From Epiperipatus broadwayi (Eukaryota; Onychophora; Udeonychophora; Euonychophora; Peripatidae): 64,000 nucleotides of DNA. A model generated the notes under the pieces. It was not told the origin of the DNA and searched no databases. It saw only the letters and a list, made by a program, of their open reading frames with translations. Positions 43,801 to 58,200 of this stretch are shown piece by piece (positions within the stretch are counted from its first letter, which is position 1; each line of letters begins with the position of its first letter). The stretch spans positions 1-64,000 of the forward strand of contig JAQFVV010006507.1 of assembly GCA_028023455.1 (NCBI GenBank), written 5' to 3'. The translations under genes and the position numbers were made by a program.

Positions 43801-44842
43801 AAATATCTTCCTGATCCCCTTTTTGTTGGTTAATTTTCTTTTGCACTCTTGTTTTCACAAACTATTATTTTTGTTTTCTTATTTCCAATTAAATGCTTTG
43901 AACTCCACTCCTTCACCCCATCACCCTGCACTGCTTTCTAGTTAGCCTCTACTGCAGTTTCCCTCACTCTCCAATACATGATTTCATTTCCCCATCTATT
44001 TAAAAATATAGACATTTTCCTCATTATAATATAAATAAATATTGCTTTGTTAAACGGATCTTTTGAAATTAATAGTGAAACACATGATAGACATAGTACC
44101 TGAATATAATTTTAATCCATTTGTTAGTTGGATTTATTTAAAGTCAGCAATTATAATCAAATTATAAGCTTATTTCATTCAGGACAGAACAACAATTTAA
44201 TCTTAAAAGATTACACTTTCAAAAGTTAAATGATTTTTACCCTTTTCTTCACTTACACTTAAATTATATACTACTGAATACTCAAACAATAATTATTAAC
44301 TGATATTACCTTACTCTCAATTTATATAAATATCACTACAGTATTTTTTTCCTAGTTATTTAATATATATATATATATACACACACACATATATATATAT
44401 ATATATATCATTTTTTGAGGCAAATGTATTATTCTGTTTTATCAAATTAATCTAGCAGTTTTCCAATGTGTATTTATGGACATCACTAGCATTCCAAGCA
44501 CCAATCTTAGGTTAAATAAGAATTACACAAAGGGAGAGACAACTAATAAACAGCTATGGTCTTTAATACATGTGAGAGGTTTAAACCTTAGCTAGATCAG
44601 GCTCAGGGTGGTTGGTGTTATGGCTGGGAGTAGATATAAATGGGAACAAGCTTTTTTCTTTTTATACAGTAAAAAAAATAAGAATAATCTGACCACAGAT
44701 TTCTACACATAGTTTTATTATAATAATATTTATTAAGAGTTATGCTAAAGATAAAGTATTGGTTTACAAACATAAAAATAATATTTTAACTTTAACCCGT
44801 TCACATATAAAACTAGAGCTCTGACATTCTGATTTGTAATAT
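43801..44842. other. Intergenic, 5' LTR of el.4 not found
   Basis: AT-rich sequence with a compound AT/AC tract at about 44362-44408. No LTR matching 42031-42622 was seen here. Confidence 0.5.
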
Positions 44843-44848
44843 ACATAT

Positions 44849-47800
44849 TCTAACCTAATATGTTTTATTCTGTATTTATCCAGTAATTCTTTATTAGTCT
44901 AGTTTGCACTTAGACACCAATCATACACTGAGCTGTATTAGGTTATTTTGTCTGCACTTGTTGATACCAATTTTTCAGGTTGTTGTTAAGGCAACCAAAA
45001 ATAAATTAAGCATATCCATTAATTTGCCAATATGATCTAAAATACTTTTCATATAATACAATTGTACATTCAATTCTCTTAAGCCATGCCACGATTGTAA
45101 TAACAACAATAATTGTTCACTTACTAATTTAAAGAATAATTATAATAATATTAATCTCAGGGTTCTTTTGTTTCATGTAAGGAAATGCTCGGCAGTATTG
45201 TGTTGTCGCATATGACTGGCATTCTGGTCGGTTATAGGAAACATTTATTTTACTTAAATTCAATGTGTCTTCATCTCTCATATCAACTGCTATATTATAT
45301 AAAGAGATGATAATTCTATTCAATAATGACGTATAATTTTGAATAACACAGCCCTTTTTTTTTTTTCAAAATCTCAGTCAGAATAATAAAAAGACAAGGG
45401 TGCTTTTTGTGTCCTTCCATCATCCATGACAACACAATAAGATAACTAAGATTTATTACTTAGACAATTTAACTAAATGAGAATGGAATAATGTGCAACC
45501 AAAGTTAATGGTTTGGGAATAAATTCATTTTTACACACACACAAAAAAAATGTTTAGTCTGAAGTTTTCAACTCCATAAATAATTATCATTAAACTAAAA
45601 TATAATGACATATTCCAATCTGCTTAACTTTATTTGTCTGGTATATTAAGTTTTTAAGAATTTGAAATGATTTCGGACTCAAGAAAAGGTTTTGCAAATA
45701 TTGTGCAAACACTTATATTTAGCATATAAAAACAAAAAAATGAATCTACAACAAATTTTAACAAGACTATAATTTATTATTATCACAAAAAAATATATGA
45801 ACATTTATTCAATAATCCCATAGTAATACAAAAATATAAAATATAACTGACATTAATCTGTATACTCTTTTGGTTATGGACTAGAGGTTACTACTTCTCC
45901 TGTATGCAATCATATGGATTGACTAACTTTTGGTAACCTTGTAGAAGCTTTTATTCAAAATTATTGACTAACTATTTTTTTTTTTTTTAAATGATTAATC
46001 CCATCATATGCAATACGCAAAATATTAAATTTATTTCTAATACATTTACTTTATTTATGGTCTTTAATGGGATAACCTATTCTAATTATAGGCCAGTTAT
46101 CAGAAGTCACATTTACCTTCTTATGTTTAACTTAATGCTAACTTAAATTATGATACAAATTTTATTCATACGTATAATTTTAAATATGAGTATTATTTAA
46201 TTACTAACCAGAATTAAATATTGCATTTGAATATTCCTTCAGTAAATAAGCGTTTTAAATTACGCAATTTTAATTACTTTCTCCATTGATTTACTTGTCA
46301 AATACTAGCAATATTTAGCAGCACAATACAGATATTGATCTTAGTTACTAACGCACTATTTATACTAAAGTGGATCTTGAGGAACTAACACCTCCAATAT
46401 AACCTTTATCTTGCCCGAACTTTCAAAATTAAGCACAATAATCAACACCTTCCATGGTGGAGCTATCTTTATTTTCACATGAGGAATATGGAATAACCAC
46501 GAAGGTTTGTAAAGTAATCTACTACATTAAAATATTTTGGTGGTTTCTTGCCTCTTACTTGGGCATACAACGAACACACACCAAATACAATCCTCTCCTG
46601 GAATTTAAACGAATGAAGCATTCTAAATGCTGGATAAATTCTTGATCGTCCTATCTATGAGAATCAATCACTTGGGCTATAAACATACCCGAACATTATA
46701 TTTAAAATCTTCCTCACATGGAAAACAAAGCTTTTGGGGAGATCATTTTTCATCCCACAAAATAAATACATTATAATTATTACCTATGCAAATATTAAGC
46801 ATATACCAATGCTATATCTGGGCAGGATAAGTAAATACACTGATTATAATAAACTTATGTTACCGTGTATACTTTGATCAACATCTGAAATCAATGGACA
46901 TCATAGAATAAAAGTATAATAATTTTAATTTTAATAAAGGAACATTCAAAAATAGTTGGTAGCATACTATCTTAAACTAAATAAAGTGGATGTGTTATTT
47001 AAGAATAATTAGGAATAAATTCCTCAATTAATACAGTATAAATTCGTTTCAAAACTTTAACAAAAAATATTTTGTTATAGCATTTTTTTTTCTTTTTTTT
47101 TTTTAGTTACTTCTGATAATTTTCAATATTTATTTTACCCCTTAAATATCTAAATATTTTTCGTTTACGTATCTAACATACAAAAATTTCTACCTACAAT
47201 TGTATGTAATAATTAAAACATATTTTATAGATTTTTTTTCTTTCGTGTTAAATATCAACTTAACCTATAATAATTATATTAAAACATACCTCTGTCATTA
47301 CAAGGCTATTAAATATCACTTGATCATACAGACTTTAACCTATGTGATATAACAAAAAAAATAAATATCATTTATAACTTTGTTTTAAACAATCATTAAT
47401 TAACAAGTGCATACTCTCTCATTAGAAAATGTTTTTCTGTTGAACAATTGAAGAGCTTTATCCAGTCGTATTTCACGAAGCAAGTTTAAAAACAATAAAC
47501 GCATGGTATTATTCCCTTTAAATAAAAGTTTTCTCTTATTTTGTGTGTTTAATAAATTAGGTAAAGAAAAATATAGCAAAATTGAAGATTAATTCTTACT
47601 TGAATTAAACTGCTACAATTTTGGGATCCAAGAAATAAATAGACTTCTAACATAGACGAATATTTGACTATAGATGATAAACATACACAATATTTTTTTT
47701 TTATTGACGATACATACCATTCATATTAGCTCACTTACTTATGGACAGAAATGCGCAATTTTTCTGAGATTATTCTGATAATAACTGCAGCTGATTTACA

Positions 47801-49101
47801 TGTATAGGAAGTTTTACTAACTCCAACTGATGTGTAATATAATATATCATTTATTTTTATCATTAAGTCACTAAGATATTTGGTTTTGTTCATACTTTAG
47901 GAATTATAAAATTTTTTAACGGTAACTTCTCCATAAGAATGCCCCTATATAACTCTTCCTATATTTACTCTGAGAAAGTTTATATTTTTTTTTCAAAAAA
48001 AATATACATGTGCATAATTTAATCTTATTTATCATTACTATTATTTCCAGACAATTCTTGGTGAATAAAACATATTTTAACGTATGTAACTATATTACTT
48101 GTAAAGGCAGACAATATTTAGAAAGAGCGCAAAAATGTTTCTAGTTGATTTTCCTTGGTTTCAAAATATTTCTTTCAATTATTATCTTTTTTCTTTCTAT
48201 ACCAAGAAAATATCAATAAATGACATAAAGTTAATAAATAATTAATCTTTTCTTGGAAATCGCTTCTTTTCCTTAATTTAGATATAATATAATTTTTCAT
48301 GATTCTTTTAGTTACATCTGTCATTTTTGAACTTTAGCACGAGACAATAAACTTTTAAGTATAAAATGTCTTTAAATAGGTAGATGGCACAGGAAATCAG
48401 GACATCTTATCAAAAAATTTAAGCCACACATTATATTATTAAAATTTTACTTTGATTACATTGATTTCTGCAAAATGAAATGAAAAAATTGAGTTACCAA
48501 ATTTCAGCACTGTTCCTTCCTTGAAAACTAAAAGCAGACTATATTTTTCAAAGTCAAAATGATCTTGACTTTAGCGACCTCTTCCAGAAAAATAATCATT
48601 TGATTATAACATAAACAAAAGAAAGGAAAAACCTATTACAATCATATAGTTTTAGTATTATTTAAATAGATTACAAAGTGATTTGACAATAAAAAAAATA
48701 ATAAATACATTTAATTAATCATAATTATCAGTAATTTATAACTCATTTTCTACAAATGGAATTACCAGAGGTTATTGTTCTCTATGATAAGACATTCATC
48801 TCTTCTTCCCCTCTACCCATTCAAAATCAATTACTGTTTATGATATTTGTTTTTATACTATATTAATTTGCTTTAATTATTAATATCTCAATTAAATTAT
48901 TCATGTTCTCTCTTTAAAAATGATATTGCATTACTAAATCTATTAGTTATTCACCCAAAACATGCCAAAGTGAGTGAATAGCATACTTTATTAATCAATT
49001 ATTACTATTGTTATTTTATCTTTTTATTTCTTTAAAGAATAGCATTGTTTTCCTGCATAAATAATGCCAAGTAAACCAAGAGTCAATAACAATAGGTTAC
49101 A
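44849..49101 (-). repeat. el.2 3' LTR (4.25 kb)
   Basis: Near-identical to 55245-59556. It has no convincing coding sequence; small frames (45129-45323, 46454-46645) recur in the other LTR only because the LTRs are copies. Confidence 0.92.
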
Positions 49102-49112
49102 ATTCTCCCACT
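49102..49112 (-). promoter_or_regulatory. el.2 polypurine tract
   Basis: On the minus strand GTGGGAGAAT runs directly into the TGTAACC start of the 3' LTR, about 110 bp after the integrase stop. Confidence 0.75.
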
Positions 49113-49220
49113 GTTATAATAAATAAAAAATAAAATAATATATGCATTTTTAACGTCTTATGGTATTACTAAGTTTATATCCTACTTCTTTCTTATGTCA
49201 ATAAATACAGTTTTAAGGAT

Positions 49221-52200
49221 TTAATTTTTCTTGGGATATGGTAGTAAGCTTTGGGCATTATAGGTACCTCTTGTTCCATCAGGGGTTGAGACCAAAAAGG
49301 CATTCTCACCCACTTGTTTCCCAATTTCATAGGGGCCTTCATAAAGATACATGAATTTTCTAAACATATGTTTCTGGAGATTACTCACATGGGGAGTTCT
49401 AATTAAAACAAAATCATGGACTTTAAAAGGATGTGGATTGGTTTTGGAATAACGAGTGCGTTTATCACCCATCTTTTTAAGGTTAATTCTGGCCAGTGCT
49501 TGGTCATGTTCCACATTAATATTTTCCACTATTACGGGTAACGGTGTTTTGATTAGTAAAGGTTCAGGTCTACCAAAGTGCATCCGAATTGGAGACATCC
49601 TAGTAGACTCATTAATAGTTATATTTATATAATTAATCACCTGTGGCAACTTATTGACCCACTGTTTGTGATCCCGTTCTATATATACTCGGAACAACCT
49701 ACTTATCTCATTCATGATTCTTTCACTTGGATTGGATTGGGGATTTCTAATCGAGCACATGATATGTTGAATATTTTGCTTCTTACCCCACTTTTTCCAT
49801 GTACCAGAAATGAATGCATTAGCGTGGTCGGTAAGTATTGAAGCTGGTTTTCCTATTAATGGAATTTGATAAGTTTCCAAACACTTAATAACATTTTTAG
49901 CATCTGTTTTTGGAACTGGGTAAGCAGACATATTTGGTAAAAACATCATACATCACAAGAATAAATTTTTGACGGTTGAAAGGTGGAAGTGGTCCATAAA
50001 AGTCCAGTGCCAATAATTCATTGGGCTGACTGGGCAGTATGGGTTGAAGTGTTCCCAAATACGATTTATTTTGAAACTTTGTTTTTAAACAAATCTCGCA
50101 TTCCCTAAGTCTACGGGCAATGGATTCAGACATCTTATGAAAATAAAAATGCTTCTTAATAATAGGTTCAATTTTCTGAATTCCATAATGTCCATATTGG
50201 TGTGAACATAATCTATGAGTTTATTGACTAAACATAAAGGAATAATCACTCTCCAAGAATTTTTATCTCCCCTTTTTAATTTCTTCATTAAAATTCTATC
50301 TTTAAACTTATACCCCTCTCTAATTCTATCAGCATATCTACTTTTCTGACCTAATTTAGCTGGATCTGATAAGAAGTGAACTATTCTCTCCAGCCTAGCA
50401 TCCTGTGCTTGCAGTAATTCTAAATTTGTATAATCTCTAACTATTTCTTCCTCTAACAAACTAGACATATTACAAATAATTATATTTTCAGTACTGGGGT
50501 TCTGATAATTAACAGAAACAGGATTGCGGCTAAGAATATCTGCAATGACATTATCCTGTCCTGAACAATATATGATTTCATACTGATACTGTTGGAGATA
50601 GAGGCTCCATCTGATTAATCTTTCATTATTAAGGTAACTCTTGTTGAGAAACTCTAAACTATGATGATCAGTTAATACTATAATTTTTGATCCCAACAAA
50701 AGCTGTCTAAGTTTTTGAAATCCCCACACAACAGCTAATGCCTCTTTTTCTGTGGTGGTATAGTTATGTTCCACTCCCCTTAAATGTCAGCTTAAGAAAT
50801 ATAAGACTCTAGGTTCCTTATTCTCATTAAATTGGTATAGAATCACCCCTAAACCGAACCCACTACTGTCGGTTTGCAAATAGAACTCTTTATTTAAATC
50901 TGGATAGGCTAAAATTACTGTTTTCAAAAAGTTATCTTTAATAATTTGAAATTCCCTTGTATGTTCCTGGGTCCACTTCCACTTTTCACACTTTTTTAAT
51001 AAAACAGATAAGTGCATAGTATCATATGAAAATTTTTAATAAAACCTGTGATAGTAATTACACAGTCCCAAAAATGATCTCAAGTGCTTTCTGGTTTTAC
51101 GGACGGGAAACCTTTGAATGGTGGCAATTTTGTCTGGGTGAGGTTTGACCCCTTCAACACTAACCAAATGACCAAGAAAAAAGATTTCTCGGGCAATTAA
51201 AATACATTTTTCTAAGTTGACTTTTATATTGTTATCTGAACACTCACAAAGAAACATGCTAAGATGCTGTAAATGATCATTTAAATTTTCCGAAGCAATG
51301 ACAATATCATCGACATATATAACTAACAAATTTTTCAGTTCTTTTGAAAAGACCATATTCAAGCATCTGATAAGGCCAGCCCCACTATTAATTAAACCAA
51401 AGGGCATCCTTTGAAAAATATAAGATTGGCCCTGGTAACGGAATGCCATATACTTTTGATCATTTTTGTGGAGTGGGATTTGCCAATAGCTGGCGGTTAA
51501 ATCAAATGTGGAGAATATGCTCTTCCCTTTGAACTTCGTCAATAATTCCTGAATAGGTGATGGTATGTCATGCTCTGGGACAGTATGCTGGTTAAGTGTA
51601 CGTGCATCCAGACAGACTCTAATGGATCCATCTTTCTTTTTGACTACTACTAATGGATTCACATAAGATGAAGGGCTGGGCTTAATTATTTGCCAGTCAA
51701 TCATCTTATTAATCTGCTGTTGAACCTCTGCCTGGTATTGATAAGGAATAGGATAAGTACGCTGCTGGAAAGGCTCATTATCTTTCAAATTGATTCTATG
51801 GACATACCCTTTTAATATACCAGGTATTTTGGAGAAAACACAACGATATTGGAACAACAACTGGAAAAATGGTTTATAGTATTCTGTGCCAATAATACAT
51901 GAACCATCCAACTTAACTTTAATATTTACATCAACTGTTGTCTCCTGTATGGTCATTAATTGATTCATCTGACTATTACAATTGACTACAAGAGGGCAAA
52001 TCTCCTCTTTACATCCAAAAGTTTCATCTCTGTAATTAATATAACAATTATTTAGAGTCATGAAATCTGAACCAATTATGGCTTCATGAATCAAACCTGG
52101 CATGATTAAAAAAACATGCTCAAATTTGCACAAATTAATTTCTAATGTAATAAAAACCTGTCTATTAGATATCATAGTCTTCTTTCCATTAGCAAGTATT

Positions 52201-52448
52201 ACCCTAATCACCTTACTTGGTAAAATTGGAATAGATTGGTCAGCTGACTGAATTTTCAAGTAACTTTCTTCAGACAACAAGGAAGCTTGACTGCCTGAAT
52301 CAATTAAGGTGTTGACAACAATTCCTGAAATGATAATCTTTATCATGGGACAGTTGTACAAGATAGGTGGCTCAGACATTTTGCCAGGTTCCAAATAATC
52401 AATGTCAACGTCTATATTATTGATAATCCACATCATGCTGTTCCCCAT
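49221..52448 (-). pseudogene. pol: el.2 pol polyprotein, few lesions
   Basis: Makes the DNA copy and inserts it. Protease: LIDSGSQASLLS (about 52315-52280) and IIGSDFM. RT (about 51800-51050): DLTASYWQIPLH, MPFGLINSGAG and the catalytic YVDD box near 51330. RNase H (51017-50500): TDSSGFGLG, EKEALAVVWG, LTDHHSLEFL and an Asp in VIADILSR. Integrase: HQYGHYG and CEIC zinc-finger parts (50200-50085), first catalytic Asp in LALDFYGP near 50010, second in ILTDHANAF near 49830, Glu in NPSERIMNE near 49725; the C-terminal end is YNAQSLLPYP. No chromodomain seen. Lesions: TAA near 51036, TGA near 50787 (at a conserved Arg position), one-base shifts near 50195 and 49925. Pol is in a different frame from gag. 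Confidence 0.88.
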
Positions 52449-52498
52449 ATGTTTAAAAATAGGGCCCCGAAGTGAGGAACGTTCCTGCGAGGTCCTTT

Positions 52499-54663
52499 TT
52501 AATTTAATGCCCCACTACTTTTACTACCTTTTATATTTTTCTTTGGTATTGTTGGGATACCACTAGTAGAAGGCTGATTCTCATTCAGAATTCTAGTCTT
52601 AACTGTTAGCCTACTGAGGTGGCTATTCTGTCTACCATAGGGATTCGTCCTATAATATCCTTTTTCTCTAACTAACTTCCTCCTTCCCATATGTGACCTA
52701 TCTGCGAAATTGATATTACTCACCATCGGATGGGTGTCTCTATTTTCCCTAATTCTATTATCAATATTCCTATCGCTGGTCTCTAATGAATCTAAAATTT
52801 CTACTACCTCTTCTATGGTATGTCTGTCAGCAGCAATCAAGATCTGCTCTATATGCCTCGGCAGATTATGGCGAATTATTCGCACAATTTGTGTCTCAGA
52901 TAAAGGATAAGCTGTCAAGGTTTTCAATTTGATGGCCTGACTCCTGAAAAACTGAGTATAACTACCCTTATTTGCATGATATCTTTCCTGAGATATCTGA
53001 TATCTCAGGTTATCTTGGTGGTCTTCCTCCCAAAAACTGGCTAACATAAGATATTTGAAGTCTCCATATGTTTCTGGTTTAATAAATAATGATTGTCACC
53101 AGTCTTTAGATGCTGCACACAAATGGTTAGCGGCAATAGCAATCTTTTCTATCTCAGATAAATGACATAAGGTGAATAACTCCTCCAGATTCTGGAGATA
53201 CTCGTGTGGATTCTCCAGATATTCACCTCTAAAAAAAATTATTTTTAAAAATTTTAAGGCCATGGAGCTATTACTTTCTGGCTCTAGCATGACTTTACTT
53301 CTAGCCTCATTTAATGGATCGTATATTGATTCTACTGGACTAATTACCGTATGTAACTCAGATATTTCTTGGTTATTATGACCATTATTTGTTTCCTTTA
53401 CTTGAGTTTCAGATAAACCTTTACTTTGAACAACTTTTTTACTTTTTGTAAAATTATCCCTATTATAGTCTATAGCTTGCATTCGACTCTCTAATTCTAA
53501 CTTATAGTTCTGCCATTCACAGTCTATTCTCTTTGAACTATCTTTTAGGCCTACATTTAAGTGTTTAATCTGTTGTTCCAATTGGTTAATAGTTTCATCT
53601 TTATCTATCCCGAATTTATCTTCTAACTTTTGATAAACTTTACTCTCACACTGAGTCATTAATTCCCCTATTTCATCTTGGAGATTATTATGTAATAGCT
53701 GTGCATTACTCTTTATTATATCATTAAAATTTTCTACTCTTCCCATAAATTAACTTAGCTCACTTTCTAGATTTTGATTAATCTCACATTGAGTTAACTC
53801 TTGAGTTTCTAGTTTAGCTATTAATCTGGTAATCTGGCTCTGACATCCTTTCACTACATTGTCAGGTGCTAGAGTTATATTTTTAACTTCCTCTTTCAAA
53901 TTACTAACTTCACTTCTAGCACTGTCTAATTCTCCCTTAATAGATTCAACTCTATCCTGAACTTCTCTTTGAAATACTACTGTTTCCTTTTGATAATTTC
54001 TTATTTCCTGTACTTCATTGTTTAATACAATATATTGACTTTTAAAGTCCTGCTGGATAGCCTCAATCATATTTTCTGCCCTTTCAGAATTTATTTCGAT
54101 CTCTTTCCTTATTCTTATTTCCAGCTTTTCAGAGGCCAATTTTGAGTCTTCTACATGATTTCTCAAATCTTCCCTTAAGTCTTTTATCTCCTGTACTTGA
54201 TTTTGAGATGTCTCTTTGATCTCCTGCATTTGATTCTCTAATTTAATATTTAAATTTTGTATCTGACTTTTTAATTCACTTTTTAATTCACTATTTGAGT
54301 TTTGTATCTGACTTTTTAATTCACTATTTGATTGTTCTAATTTACTATTTGAGTTTTGGATCTGACTTTTTAATTCACTTTTTAATTCACTATTTGAGTT
54401 TTGTATCTGACTTTTTAATTCACTATTTGATTGTTCTAATTTTTTTCAAGAATTCCTCCAATGTATTTCTCATTAATTGATCTGGCTCATTTTCATGTTT
54501 TCCCTTTATTATTGTGGCTTCTTCTGGGTTAGCTATATCCAAATCTTCCCCCGTGCTCTTTTAATTGTACACTAAAATATGGTGTCTGTGTATCAAGGGA
54601 TTGTAACTCTTGGGATCCTCCCAAATCCTCAGAAATACTATGATTATCTTTGTTTTCACTCAT
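52499..54663 (-). pseudogene. gag: el.2 gag with long coiled coil, few lesions
   Basis: Particle protein of about 720 codons. ATG at 54663-54661 (MSENKDNHS) opens an acidic N terminus, followed by a 33-residue tandem repeat rich in SNSELKSQIQ (54261-54446), then about 300 residues of coiled coil (54229-53400). The conserved gag core spans 53230-52900 (NPHEYLQNLEELF, SKDW, TYGDFKYLMLASFW), a Leu-rich helix follows, and the C terminus is Arg/Lys-rich (52690-52590) without a zinc knuckle. Lesions: probable one-base indels in a C5/G5 run (54548-54552) and a T7/A7 run (54440-54446), an in-frame TAA at 53752-53750, and TGA at about 53098 where el.1 has a second Trp. Gag stops at 52499. Confidence 0.85.
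54261..54446 (-). repeat. 99-bp tandem repeat inside el.2 gag
   Basis: Two copies of a 99-bp unit (33 codons) starting at 54261 and 54360, each built of shorter near-repeats of SELKS and SQIQNS words. The period is a multiple of three, so the frame is kept and the coiled coil lengthens. Confidence 0.8.
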
Positions 54664-55230
54664 ATTAAAATTCTAACTCTTTTAGTTATTTAACAGTACT
54701 GAAATATTAGCAATGAACTATTAATAAAATTATTGATAAGAAATTATTGACAAGACATCCTGCCTCCATGCCTCTCCTACCAAAAACAATCTACACCAAA
54801 AACTATGCTCTGACATTTAATATCCCTAAAGCTCCAACATTAACTACTAAATATGCTCTTTTTTTTTCACATGCTTCTTGGTCCATATAAATCTCATTAG
54901 ATATTATGTAATATAGCATAAGTGCCAATCACAAAACCAGACAAACAGATCATCATAAATGATAAAATCATTACAGTGTTTTATGGAATTGCCTACAGAC
55001 CACAACATCATAAACTGACAACTTAATTATTTATTTTTTTAGTGGCAAAAGATTAGATCATATAATAGATATTCACATAATATCTTATGGCTAAAACAAT
55101 TCATTATTGGCAAATGTTTTTTTCATCAATGAATAATTAATCCATTCAAGTGCAAACAATATTAATATTGACTTCAAGAAAAGTTTACCAAATTCATCGT
55201 GGCCAGCTATAGCCATCGATGGCCCCTTTA
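54664..55230 (-). other. el.2 leader (5' untranslated)
   Basis: About 570 bp between the primer-binding site and the gag ATG. It contains a GCCATCGATGGC palindrome (near 55213-55224) close to the primer-binding site. This may form a leader hairpin. Confidence 0.6.
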
Positions 55231-55242
55231 GTTGGGCGGCCA
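55231..55242 (-). promoter_or_regulatory. Candidate primer-binding site of el.2
   Basis: On the minus strand TGGCCGCCCAAC starts two bases after the GGTTAGA LTR end. It resembles the tRNA-Lys type site TGGCGCCCAAC with one extra base. The tRNA is not certain. Confidence 0.6.
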
Positions 55243-55244
55243 TT

Positions 55245-58200
55245 TCTAACCTAATTATTTACTCTGTATTTATCCCGTAATTCTTTATTAGTCTAGTTTG
55301 CACTTAGACACCAATCATACTCTGAGCTGTATTAGGTTATTTTGTCTGCACTTGTTGATACCAATTTTTCAGGTTATTGTTAAGGCAACCCAAAACAAAT
55401 TAAGCATATCCATTAATTTGCCAATATGATCTAAAATACTTTTCATATAATACAATTGTACATTCAATTCTCTTAAGCCATGCCACGATTGTAATAACAA
55501 CAATAATTGTTCACTTATTAATTTAAAGAATAATTATAATAATATTAATCTCAGGGTTCTTTTGTTTCATGTAAGGAAATGCTCGGCAGTATTGTGTTGT
55601 CGCATATGACTGGCATTCTGGTTGGTTATAGGAAACATTTATTTTACTTAAATTCAATGTGTCTTCATCTCTCATATCAACTGCTATATTATTTAAAGAG
55701 ATGATAATTCTATTCAATAATGACGTATAATTTTGAATAACACAGCCTTTTTTTTTTTTTTTAGAATCTCAGTCAGAATAATAAAAAGACAAGGGTGCTT
55801 TTTGTGTCCTTCCATCATCCATGACAACACAATAATATAACTAAGATTTATTACTTAGACAATTTAACTAAATGAGAATGGAATAATGTGGAACCAAAGT
55901 TAATGGTTTGGGAATAAATTCATTTTTACACACACACAAAAAAAAATGTTTAGTCTGAAGTTTTCAACTCCATAAATAATTATCATTAAACTAAAATATA
56001 ATGACATATTCCGATCTGCTTAACTTTATTTATCTGGTATATTAAGTTTTTAAGAATTTGGAATGATTTCGGACTCAAGAAAAGGTTTTGCAAATATTGT
56101 GCAAACACTTATATTTAGCATATAAAAACAAAAAAATGAATCTACAACAAATTTTAACAAGACTATAATTTATTATTATCACAAAAAAAATATATGAACA
56201 TTTATTCAATAATCCCATAGTAATACAAAAATATAAAATATAACTGACATTAATCTGTATACTCTTTTGGTTATGGACTAGAGGTTACTACTTCTCCTGT
56301 ATGCAATCATATGGATTGACTAACTAAAAGTACATTTCATTACCAATACATTGTTTATTAAATTTTTGGTAACCTTGTAGAAGCTTTTATTCAAAATTAT
56401 TGACTAACTATTTTTGTTTTTGTTTTTGTTTTGTTTTTTAAAATGATTAATCCCATCATATGCAATACGCAAAATATTAAATTTATTTCTAATACATTTA
56501 CTTTATTTATGGTCTTTAATGGGATAACCTATTCTAATTATAGGCCAGTTATCAGAAGTCACATTTACCTTCTTACGTTTAACTTAATGCTAACTTAAGT
56601 TATGATACAAATTTTATTGATACATATAATTTTAAATATGAGTATTATTTAATTACTAACCAGAATTAAATATTGCATTTGAATATTCCTTCAGTAAATA
56701 AGCGTTTTAAATTACGCAATTTTAATTACTTTCTCCATTGATTTACTTGTCAAATACTAGCAATATTTAGCAGCACAATACAGATATTGATCTTAGTTAC
56801 TAACACACTATTTATACTAAAGTGGATCTTGAGGAACTAACACCTCCAATATAACCTTTATCTTGCCCGAACTTTCAAAATTAAGCACAATAATCAACAC
56901 CTTCCATGGTGGAGCTATCTTTATTTTCACATGAGGAATATGGAATAACCACGAAGGTTTGTAAAGTAATCTACTACATTAAAATATTTTCGTGGTTTCT
57001 TGCCTCTTACTTGGTCATACAATGAACACCCACCAAATACAATCCTCTCCTGGGATTTAAACGAATGAAGCATACTAAATGCTGGATAAATTCTTGATCG
57101 TCCTATCTATGAGAATCGATCACTTGGGCTATAAACATACCCGAACATTATATTTAAAATCTTCCTCTCATGGAAAACAAAGCTTTTGGGGAGATCATTT
57201 TTCATCCCACAAAATAAATACATTATAATTATTACCTATGCGAATATTAAGCATATACCAATGCTATATCTGGGCAGGATAAGTAAATACACTGATTATA
57301 ATAAACTTATGTTACCGTGTATACTTTGATCAACATCTGAAATCAATGGACATCATAGAATAAAAGTATAATAATTTTAATTTTAATAAAGGAACATTCA
57401 AAAATAGTTGGTAGCATACTATCTTAAACTAAATAAAGTGAATGTGTTATTTAAGAATAATTAGGAATAAATTCCTCAATTAATACAGTATAAATTCGTT
57501 TCAAAACTTTAACAAGAAATATTTTGTTATAGCATTTTTTTTTCTTTTTTTTTTTTTTAGTTACTTCTGATAATTTTCAATATTTATTTTACCCCTTAAA
57601 TATCTAAATATTTTTCTTTTACGTATCTAACATACAAAAATTTCTATCTACAATTGTATGTAATAATTAAAACATATTTTATAGATTTTTTTTCTTTCGT
57701 GTTAAATATCAACTTAACCTATAATAATTATATTAAAACATACCTCTGTCATTACAAGGCTATTAAATATCACTTGACCATACAGACTTTAACCTCTGTG
57801 ATATAACAAAAAAAATACATATCATTTATAACTTAGTTTTAAACAATCATTAATTAACAAGTGCATACTCTCTCATTAAAAAATGTTTTTCTGTTGAACA
57901 ATTGAAGAGCTTTATCCAGTCGTATTTCACGAAGCAAGTTTAAAAACAATAAACGCATGGTATTATTTTCTTTAAATAAAAGTTTTCTCTTATTTTGTGT
58001 GTTTAATAAATTAGGTAAAGAAAAATATAGCAGAATTGAAGATTAATTCTTACTTGAATTAAACTGCTACAATTTTGGGATCCAAGAAAAAAATAGACTT
58101 CTAACATAGACGAATATTTGACTATAGACGATAAACATACACAATATTTTTTTTTTATTGACGATACATACCATTCGTATTAGCTAGCTTACTTATGGAC

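Noticed and set aside
46454-46645. Small frames in the el.2 LTRs (also 45129-45323 and 55523-55717)
   Set aside because: Short, without motifs, and conserved between LTRs only through recent copying.
49102-49220. Possible env gene between integrase and 3' LTR of el.2
   Set aside because: Only about 120 bp lie between the pol stop and the LTR, so there is no room for an envelope gene; the same is true of el.1.
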